This document shows positions 56,640 to 64,000 of a DNA stretch of 64,000 nucleotides, in pieces. This stretch comes from Absidia repens. Lineage: Eukaryota; Mucoromycota; Mucoromycetes; Mucorales; Cunninghamellaceae. The notes under the pieces are model-generated. The model did not search any database and was not told where the DNA came from. It was given only the letters and a program-made list of their open reading frames with translations. The position numbers and the translations under genes are program-made. Position 1 is the stretch's first letter. Every line of letters begins with the position of its first letter. Location of the stretch: positions 434,001 through 498,000 of the forward strand of contig MCGE01000018.1 in the NCBI GenBank assembly GCA_002105175.1, in the 5' to 3' direction.

Positions 56640-58757
56640 ATGGCCGGCGAAGACGCGGTCAACTTCGCGATAGGTATCTTTGTATCATTAGGGCCTCTTT
56701 CATGGATGCTTTGGGACTCAATATACTCAAACTTGACCATGTTAAAGAGGGACAAAAAGACGATTCAGCACAACGAGGAGATTGTGGACGACCTTTATGG
56801 CACATTGGACTTTATACGTACATAGCAAGTCAACTTATTGGTAGCACTATTGCGCTCAGTAAGTCGTACTGGATAGGAAAAATAAAAACTCTCATTATAC
56901 TGACTACTTTTTTATTTTAATGATAGACTATCTCAAGACACAGGTAAGAAAAAAAAAAGATATTTTCTTCTGGTTGGGTGGCCCAATAAAAAAGAACTCT
57001 ATATATAATAGTGACTATCAGTCTTACTATGATTAGGGAGAAAAAGGGTTATTTATGATCAACTAACTTTTGAAGATTTGTCAATGTTTTATTTATTTAT
57101 AGTGGGTTGCTCCTCTTGGAAGTGTCGCATTGATTTACAACTTTATTTTTGCCAAAATCCTTGTTGGGACGAACATTACTCGAAAAGATGTCCTCGGTAC
57201 TTTGGTGGTTGTGGCATCTGTGATTTGGATCGTTGTATTTGGCGGAATGTATAGTGGTGAAGATCGTAAGTAATATATTGGGTTGTTTATTTTCCATTAT
57301 GAAATATCTCCGTTTTGACTCGATTACCTTCTTTGTTTCTTTAGCGGAGGCTTCAATATCATTAGAAAGACTCAAGACACTATTCACTAGGCCTATCTTT
57401 ATCATCTATTTTAGTGCTCTGAATATCATCACTCTTTCAGGTTTGGCTTTGGCTATTTGGTCTCATTGGGCCATGTCGGATGAATCAAAACGTTCTCTCT
57501 TTACTGGTGTGACTCCAAAAAAAATGCGACGAATTGTTGGACTCATGTTTAGCTTGGATGGCGGTTTATTAGCAAGCGAAACCCTTTTATTGGCAAAAAG
57601 CGGGTAAGATCCACATCACTAATTCTGGTTTGCATTTGTTTATACCTTTTTTTTTTTTTTTGGTATGTTTTATTTTAGTGTCAAATTGTTTACATTGTCT
57701 ATCAATTCTCAAGTCAATCAATTTACTGACAATACCAGTCGATTTATTATTTTGGCATTGGTTATAACTGCAATCCTACAGGTAAGCACATCTTTTACCC
57801 ATACATCATACATCGTACATCATACAGTACATGAAACGTTTACATACATTTACGGTCATGCAGTGATTTTTAGCATCTAACTTTGTATTCATTCTTTAGG
57901 TTTACTGTCTCAACACAGCCTTGAAATTATATACTTCTGTTGTCGTGGTGCCTGTCTTTTATGGGACCTACACTGCACTTGGTTTGGTCAATACCATTAT
58001 TTATTTGGATGAAATAGGCAATTATCCTGGTTGGGCCATCTCTCTTGTCTTTGCGGGTATTGCGGTATTGATTTATGGTGTTTACCTTCTCAGCTCTAAA
58101 CCTGATCCGACCTCACAATCCAGTCAACCTGAACAGGACCTTGAAAATATCGACGACTCTACTCAACATCAGCATCATCATCAACAAGTCGAGGTTATAG
58201 ATACAGAACAAGAAATGCACTCTACTTATTCGTCTCATTCGTCACCACTGTCATCGTCATCACCACGCACCACGAATTCATCAATTCCAAACCACACCAA
58301 TGGTGGTAATCAACTACATAGCACCAATGACATTGACGAAAAATCGCCTTACATATTACCGCCCTCTACTACAATGCCGAAACAGGTGACGACGACTTCA
58401 AATTTAGCTACATCTGATTATCAGCAAAATAGGTCTTGTGGAGCAACAACTTTAGTCGACGAAGCCATCCACAACCAACAAGACCAGGACTTGCATAATC
58501 GTCATTCCTCTCGGCAAAGTCGCAGTAGTCGATGGTTTCGACGTATGCTATCAAAAACTCCTTGGAATGCAATACATAAGCGCGAAGATACGTTTCTCAG
58601 TTTACACAGCACCGAAGCAGGGGGATCGGTAGCAGCACCAACACAGCAGCAACAGCACCAGCAATCACCACTCAACGCCACTGAGAAGACAACACCATCA
58701 TCATCAATAAAGGCCCCTGAATCAACAACCACACATACTATAGGGACTGAAAAATAA
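56640..58757 (+). CDS. NIPA-type magnesium transporter, one-base frameshift in exon 1
   Basis: Six exons: 56640-56858, 56927-56943 (17 nt), 57103-57265, 57345-57603, 57679-57781, 57900-58757. The sum, 1619 nt, is one base short of 540 codons. MAGEDAVNFAIGIFVSL is in frame 1, but MDALGLNILKLDHVK and everything after it are in the next frame, with a GGG run near 56690-56693 at the switch. About nine membrane spans fill residues 1-315, with the family blocks CGRPLWHIGLYTYIASQLIG, WVAPLGSVALIYNFIFAKIL and LGTLVVVASVIWIVVFGGM. The last ~220 residues are a hydrophilic Ser/Thr/Gln/His-rich tail. NIPA proteins move Mg2+ across plasma or endosomal membranes. The conserved sequence on both sides argues for a base-calling error. 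Confidence 0.88.
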
Positions 58758-59390
58758 TAGCACCCTTGGATTTGCTTGCACAGATATTGGAATCGTCATC
58801 ACCATAGCGAACATGAAAAATGTCGTTGATTCGAAATTGGTCACTTTCATATGACTCTTTTGCTCCCCTCCCCCTTCCGATACTTTTTTTTTCTTGATAT
58901 GATCATTGGAATACAATTTTTTTAGAATACTTTTATTACATTTTACTTGAATATATATCATTTATCACTGCTTTATTTCCCTCATCCATTTATTCATTTG
59001 TACAAAATTATTTACATAGTATATACATATATTGATTCTTTATTATTCTCATGTATCTCTTTCGCACTCCCCCTTCATTGTTGAATAAAAAAAATAAAAA
59101 TTCTTTTGAATTTATTGATCATCAAAATGTCAACAAATTGTCTTGATTCATCATCTATTTTTATCTTGCTTTTGTTTTTTGTGATATACTTGGATATAGG
59201 GGGCGGATGCATTTCTGCATAGCAAATTTTTTTGTGAGGAATCTTTGTTTTGTTTTATTTATCATTACTTGTAGGTACCTGGCGTTAATGTTGTATAAAA
59301 AGAGAAGCAAAAATAGGGGAGGGGAGGTTCTTTTTGTGGTCACCAAGAGTGTGGAAAAAAACTTCCGCAGAGAAACACTACAGATGATTA
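58758..59390. other. Intergenic; no gene seen
   Basis: 3' flank of the NIPA gene with AT-rich sequence. Frames at 59161-59346 and 59207-59410 overlap on opposite strands and neither has recognisable features. Confidence 0.5.
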
Positions 59391-60190
59391 TTCAAATCCC
59401 GTCCACGTGAACTTTATTTACTCCCAATTTTTGGTTCTGTCGCATGTTTTTTCTTATTTTTCTTTTTCTTTCGTTTTTTTTTTCTTTTTTCTTTTCCTCA
59501 CCGCCCAACTACCTTGAGGTTATGGTGGTCTTAGATTAGCGTTAGGGCTAGTTTAGAAGGGGTTTCAGCTCAGAGATTACAGCATGCATGGGAGACCCTT
59601 TCATTTTGGATTCAGGATTTTGACCACCCATCAGTTAAATTCTAGAGCCTTCATTAGCTTGATTTAGTATTAGTTTGTCATAGTTTGTATCTATATATCA
59701 ATAAAATATGTCTCTTTGTACTTACTTTAATAAAAAATGTCCCATAAGTCTCTCTTATATCTTGTGCAATAAATTCCTATTATTCTGACATCACCACCAT
59801 CACTTTTTGATTAGTGTTGACTGTTGTTGCACTTCGATAACAGATGTCCCTTTAAACTTTCTCGCACCTTGTCCAGTGCATTCGCTCCCATTTCACACCA
59901 ACCCATTTAGTTTAGTATTGGTTATTCTACAGACATCCCATTAGTCACCCTCATATTGCCTCCAATAAATCCTTTCGTTCAATTCCTTGCTACAATGAAC
60001 CCCTCGTCTTTAGCTTTAGAATCTTCATATATATTTTAATAAACTATTCTTATTTATCGACCATATTCTGACTCATATAATAACGAGCAATGTCATGTTA
60101 TAGCTGTTTTCTTTAAGTGTCCTACCAAACGCTAACTTCCTAATTCAGCGACTATGATTATTTCACTCCCCAGAGATCGTTATAGAGCAT
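59391..60190 (+). repeat. Diverged R1 repeat copy (~0.8 kb)
   Basis: The head ttcaaatcccgtccacgtga is followed by ctttatttact and a T/C-rich stretch. The body (gctagtttagaaggggtttc, ctttcattttggattcagg, aataaaatatgtctc, tgtcccataagtctctc) is colinear with the arms at 14-16 kb and the copy at 33 kb. It lies between convergent genes. Several units of about 95 bp with the pattern AAT(A)AAA...TGTCCC.TTAGTC...CTCAT...AATAGATCC recur inside. Confidence 0.78.
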
Positions 60191-60216
60191 TTTGCACTAC
60201 TCTGTAGCTTCATAAC

Positions 60217-60222
60217 GCACAC

Positions 60223-60271
<49 letters not shown>

Positions 60272-60272
60272 T
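60217..60272. repeat. Microsatellite (ACACAT)n, about 9 units
   Basis: A perfect hexanucleotide tandem repeat just beyond the R1 copy and before the 3' end of the FRA10AC1-like gene. Confidence 0.92.
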
Positions 60273-60479
60273 ATTTATATTCAACCCTAAAGGTAGGATA
60301 TCCTTTCCTTCAGTATTCATGAATTCATTTCTCTCCGTTGATATTGTAAAATACGACAAAAGAATTAAAAAAAAGTGTATTGATTTGTTTTATTATGCAA
60401 AGCAAACAAAAACATAAGCTAAACTACAGTAAACAGGGGAGGGGAGAGAGAGGAGAATTTCAAATGACAATATAACCTA

Positions 60480-61545
60480 TTATTGTAACAAGTCAGCAAA
60501 ATAATCTTCAAATTCTTCATCCTTGGTCTTGTCGCCATTGTTATCTAAATCTTTGCTCCATATAGATTCTGGTGCTTGATCTATAAAAACAGAAAAGGGA
60601 GGGTGGATGGGTAGTTAGTTAGTTGCCTGAGGTATCTTTGTTGTGTGTGTGTGTGTGAAAGAGACAATAAACTTACTATTGTGTTTATCCTCACCACGTT
60701 GTCTTTCTCCAGTTTTCTTTTTCTTTGCTGTCGGTCCATCATCATCCTCCTCATTCGAAGTGTCGTCGCTGTCGTTCGCGTCATCGTCCACATCGCCGTT
60801 GTTGTTGTCGCCAAGTCGGCGTTGTCGTCGCCGTTTTCGTTTGCTATCCTTTTCTTGTTTCTTGATCATCCGTTTCTGTGTCCTGTAGTTGAGTTTTTGC
60901 GAGCAATCGATGCATAGTCGGACCTTCACTAGTTCATTCTTTTTGATGCCGTCTTCGAGATATCCAAAGTTGACTTCCCAGCTTGTCAGATCCGATGTCT
61001 GATCACATTTTGTCGACGCGCAAATAAATTGCCCTTTGCCCAACACCACCTCGTCTTCCGTCCGCCATCGTAAAGCAATCTTTCCTTGCTTGTAGTATGA
61101 GAGTTCACATAGTGCATATTCCTTGAACAGTTGATCGTAGTATTTCTTGGCAAGGCGTTGTTCCCACGTAATATCTGCTGAATTGGCAGGATCGTCTATT
61201 GGTAGAATAAATCTACCCATCAAAATAAAAAATAAGAAGTAAATACATATTGTAAGGATAAGGTATTCTGATTCATTGTTAACTGAGCATATAATATTTT
61301 TACTATACTGTACATACTTATGATGTTTCCGTAGAATAGTGTGTTCAGGATTGTGTGTCTTTGTTGATTTAGAGCCTTTGTTGGTGCTCAGTGGGTAAGA
61401 CGCATAGCTCTTAAGTAGCTTTTTGTGTCGAGTATACTACAATATAATGAAATAAATAAATAGATGCATAACAATATTTTCGATGTTAGTGTTTGCTTAC
61501 TGCGTCGACGCCTTTCAGCTCTTTGCGAAATACAAATGACCCCAT
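60480..61545 (-). CDS. FRA10AC1-like nuclear protein
   Basis: Four exons: 61545-61501, 61436-61318, 61212-60677, 60580-60480; 801 nt, 266 residues. Conserved family blocks are in order: YTRHKKLLKSY (residues ~16-26), TWEQRLAKKYYDQLFKEYAL, KIALRWRTEDEVVLGKGQFI, two CxxC-type pairs (ASTKCDQ, LCIDCSQKL) around SWEVNFGYLEDGIKKN, then a Lys/Arg-rich and Asp-rich tail and a C-terminus DEEFEDYFADLLQ. FRA10AC1 is a nuclear protein found with the spliceosome in other eukaryotes; its exact role is unclear. The small first exon (MGSFVFRKELKGVDA) is supported because it splices in phase to the conserved YTRHK block. Confidence 0.9.
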
Positions 61546-61688
61546 GAAAAGAAAAAAGGAAACTTGGAAGTAATAAAATCGACCCTCCAAAAAAAGGCGG
61601 CATTTAAAATGATTTTGCACTGTTCTTTTTTCAGTCCTTCTTTTCCCTCACTTTTTTTTTTTACGTCTTTCTATATTGTCTTACTTAT
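61546..61688. promoter_or_regulatory. Compact divergent promoter of the FRA10AC1-like and MED4 genes
   Basis: 143 bp between divergent start codons, with a T run near 61651-61661 upstream of the MED4 ATG. Both products are nuclear. Confidence 0.45.
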
Positions 61689-62181
61689 ATGGCTTCGTCT
61701 TTGCGTGATCAGGTCAATGAACTTCTAACGGAATATGCATCAGTAACCCAGCGTTATTTCCAATCAATGTTACAAGTTGCCGAAGACAATCAACTAGATC
61801 GACATCATAGCCCCGAATTATATATTCAAGAAATGATCAAGGTGGACTCACAACTACAAATGGCTTTGGATCAAAGTAAGTAAAGCAGCCATATGTGGCA
61901 CAATCAAATTAAGCGTATACATATCTAACAATGGATGTTTATTTACCTATGTTTCACTATAGTTGGAGAACATCAAGCGCGTCAACAACAAATTATACAG
62001 GTCCAAGATGAAATTCAACAACACCAGTCAACGCTACTCTCCATGGTCGAAAAACTGAACATTGCAAACCAGGATCTGGATCAAACTCTTAGTGCGGCCA
62101 AAAAGGAACTCAAGGCAGTCGACTATGCAAAAAATGGCAAGGATATTTATTACCCCGTAGTCAACATGAGTGACCATCTAA

Positions 62182-62220
<39 letters not shown>

Positions 62221-62663
62221 GTACAGCTAATATCCAATTTACTGACATTCTTTCATATGCCTCTAAACTCTCCAAATATACCTCAGCACCACCCAACTTT
62301 GATCTGATGAATCGCGATATCAAGGTGGATTTTGAAAAACCATACCCGGACGAAGAACGTATGCGACGTGGGTTATTATACTGGCAACATTCATCACAGC
62401 CTATTCCTGAAGACAAATGTAAGTAGTACCGACCGTTTCTTATTTATTTATTTTGCTTGTGTTTGTGGACTGGACTGGTGGACTGGCATGAAATCAAATC
62501 GTGGAATTTCCTTTTTCTTTTACTGACCACCGTCTTCTTTTTAGATGAGAGTTCAGACAACGAAAGTATGGAAGATGTCAGCAATACGAAAAACGAAGAG
62601 CCTGTGGCCAAACCCGAAGAGGATCGACCTACTGCTTTTTGGCATTTGGATTTGAATCCTTAG
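61689..62663 (+). CDS. MED4: Mediator complex subunit 4
   Basis: Four exons: 61689-61875, 61963-62136, 62227-62418, 62545-62663; 672 nt, 223 residues. Two helical and coiled-coil segments (about 5-120) are followed by the MED4 signature DILSYASKLSKYTSAPPNF and then a block with KPYPDEERMRRGLLY, and an acidic C-terminus. Intron 2 begins GCAAGG (62137) and ends ACAG, a GC-AG intron; only this junction keeps the conserved ANIQFTDILSYA in frame. It also holds a run of about 27 T. MED4 is part of the Middle module and contacts RNA polymerase II and MED7/MED9. Confidence 0.92.
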
Positions 62664-62964
62664 TGTATGGATGGACTGAAGCTTAGTTTAGTTTTAGTTT
62701 AGAATTTCTTGTAGATAATTAGTTACTTTTGATGATGACATTCTGTTACTTTTGCGTTCTATATGAATAAAAAAAAAAAAAAAACTTTTGTCATATGAAA
62801 TATAGTCGTTAACTGGACCAGTATTTTATTTTTTTTTATTTTTATTTTATTTTCTGATGTAATAATTGATTGAATGCAAAAATTAGGCGGGATATTTATT
62901 TTTAATTGTAATTGAAAGTTTGGAAAGTGTTAACAAATAGAATGGGGGTTCTAATATTAAAAAA
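62664..62964. other. Convergent intergenic region; no gene seen
   Basis: About 300 bp between the MED4 stop and the stop of the GPI-protein gene. AATAAA at 62766-62771 with an A run is a likely MED4 poly(A) signal. Confidence 0.5.
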
Positions 62965-63729
62965 TTAAATGGCGAGGATGGCAACAGCGGCAGCGGCAGA
63001 GACCATACCGAAAAGTCCAGTCTTCAAGCTATCACCAGCATTGCTTGGCTTAGATTCAGATCCAGAAGAAGTAGCGTTGGCACCGTTGGTAGAAGAAGCA
63101 GAAGCACCAGAACCAGTAGCGGAAGGAAGATGGTTAAGATCAATAGATGTAGCGTTAAGGCCGCCTTGACCAGGGGCCATACCAAGAATGGTAAAGTAGG
63201 GAGAGTAGCTGCTACCTTTGCTGGTCTTGAACACAAGAGCATCTTAAAAAAAAAAGTTTTTTTTTTGAGTCGGGAAGTGAAAAATAGAAGAAGTACTTTT
63301 CTTCTCGATAAACTTACAAGAAGGCATGGTTTGGACATTCTTGGGGATGCTCCATTGATATTGACCACCCTTAGTAGGGACATTGGATGCGACCAAAAGA
63401 TAAGGTTGCAAGTTACTTTGATCACCACCCATCAAAACAATGCCGTCGATGGTAGAAATAGAAGGATCACTCATAGTAAATTTGACGGTTTGAGTGGTAC
63501 CAGCAGTCCAGACATCCTATTTAACGAAAGAAAAAAAGAATGGTTAACTCACATGTTTTGCAAACAAGGGACTACCAAAAAGTAGCGTGATCATTATCCT
63601 ATTTGTTCTTCATTTTTTCCTTACACCATGAGCAGGAAGGTTAATTGCGACGCCACTGTCGGTGACGTTTTGAGCAAACACAGTAGAAACGGCAAGAGCA
63701 AAAATAGTAGTAATAGCAGTGAACTTCAT
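62965..63729 (-). CDS. Secreted GPI-anchored Ser/Thr-rich protein, Kre9/Knh1-like domain
   Basis: Three exons: 63729-63625, 63516-63318, 63242-62965; 582 nt, 193 residues. A signal peptide (MKFTAITTIFALAVSTVFA) is cleaved near residue 19. The mature part (20-120) matches the small beta-sandwich of the Kre9/Knh1 N-terminal family: INLPAHGDVWTAGTTQTVKF, VLMGGD, GGQYQWSIPKNV and SYSPYFTI. A short Ser/Ala/Asn-rich stalk (130-170) follows, then a C-terminal hydrophobic tail (LKTGLFGMVSAAAAVAILAI) typical of a GPI signal, with Asn/Gly/Ser residues before it as omega candidates. It should sit in the plasma membrane or wall. Kre9 and Knh1 act in beta-1,6-glucan assembly, but this is a weak functional guide for such small relatives. 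Confidence 0.85.
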
Positions 63730-64000
63730 GATGAAATAAGTAGAAGAAAATAAAGAAAGAGAGAAGGATGGTGTAAAAATAAACACGGTTTTCCTTTTTA
63801 TAATTTGCATTTCTCGAAGAATGGCAGGGGCTTCAAAAAAAGGAAAAATAGTAAAATGGTGTAACCGAGGTTTCCCAATTGGCAGACCCATTGATTCGTG
63901 CCTGATTTGAAAAACAGCAATGAAAAAATAGATATTTTAAGAAAAGTAAATTGTGTTTTTGTCTCAAGTATCACAATCTCATCATGCTTCTTCTAATAAA
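63730..64000. other. Upstream region of the GPI-protein gene; no gene seen
   Basis: AT-rich sequence. A frame reading from 63891 into the first exon has no support beyond the ATG at 63729, which starts a clean signal peptide. A TATA-like element (ttataaaaagg on the minus strand, near 63801) fits promoter spacing. Confidence 0.5.

Noticed and set aside
56412..56920. Plus-strand frames with long Phe runs ahead of the NIPA gene
   Set aside because: They read through promoter T tracts. The ATG at 56640 starts a peptide that matches the family N-terminus.
60217..60272. CRISPR-like array
   Set aside because: A simple hexanucleotide microsatellite without spacers. No CRISPR arrays are expected or seen in this fungal DNA.
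61384..61440. tRNA-like sequence (GCTCAGTGGGTAAGACGC) resembling an A box and Lys anticodon region
   Set aside because: It does not fold into a full cloverleaf. On the minus strand it encodes the conserved YTRHKKLLKSY exon of the FRA10AC1-like gene with proper splice sites.

Overview
The window is nuclear DNA of a fungus, most likely an early-diverging Mucoromycota-type mould. The support is AT-rich intergenic DNA, many short (50-110 bp) GT-AG introns, fungal-specific gene content (Nha1-type antiporter, Met30/SconB, Bem3-type RhoGAP, Kre9/Knh1-like GPI protein, fungal P450) and Ty3/gypsy elements. The species cannot be fixed from sequence alone.

Layout. 1-0.3 kb holds the 5' end of an unknown minus-strand gene. 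0.86-13.2 kb is a retrotransposon nest around two tRNA genes, Phe(GAA) on the minus strand and Ile(AAU) on the plus strand. Element 1 (862-6492) has two nearly identical LTRs, gag, and PR-RT-RNase H, but only the first ~54 codons of integrase. Element 2 (7495-12084) has gag and protease, no RT, and a damaged integrase fragment; each of its LTRs is split by a different solo LTR with a 5-bp target duplication. Both elements carry a -1 frameshift heptamer between gag and the next frame. The primer-binding site of element 1 matches the 3' end of the tRNA-Ile in this window over 19 nt. A ~0.6 kb repeat (R2) occurs twice beside the tRNA genes. 14.06-16.11 kb is a large inverted pair of a second repeat (R1), which recurs in diverged form at 33, 41.5 and 59.5 kb.

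16.4-64 kb is gene-dense. In order: Na+/H+ antiporter (-), peroxisomal Lon protease (-), TBC Rab-GAP (-), MET30/sconB F-box WD40 (+), DNA polymerase delta small subunit (+), MFS transporter (-), an unrecognised gene candidate (+), a tail-anchored unknown protein (-), WRAP53/TCAB1-like WD40 protein (+), cytochrome P450 (+), type II glycosyltransferase (-), UGP1 (-), ENTH/epsin-like adaptor (+), Bem3-like PX-PH-RhoGAP (+), NIPA-type magnesium transporter (+), FRA10AC1-like protein (-), Mediator MED4 (+) and a GPI-anchored Kre9/Knh1-like wall protein (-). I rebuilt exon chains for the multi-exon genes; summed exon lengths divide by three in every case except Lon and NIPA, each one base short beside a homopolymer.

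The genes are mostly housekeeping and do not form a metabolic cluster. Loose themes are membrane traffic and polarity (TBC, ENTH, RhoGAP), wall and sugar-nucleotide metabolism (UGP1, glycosyltransferase, Kre9-like) and transcription or genome maintenance (MED4, POLD2, WRAP53, MET30). The most unusual biology is in the transposon nest and the R1 repeats.
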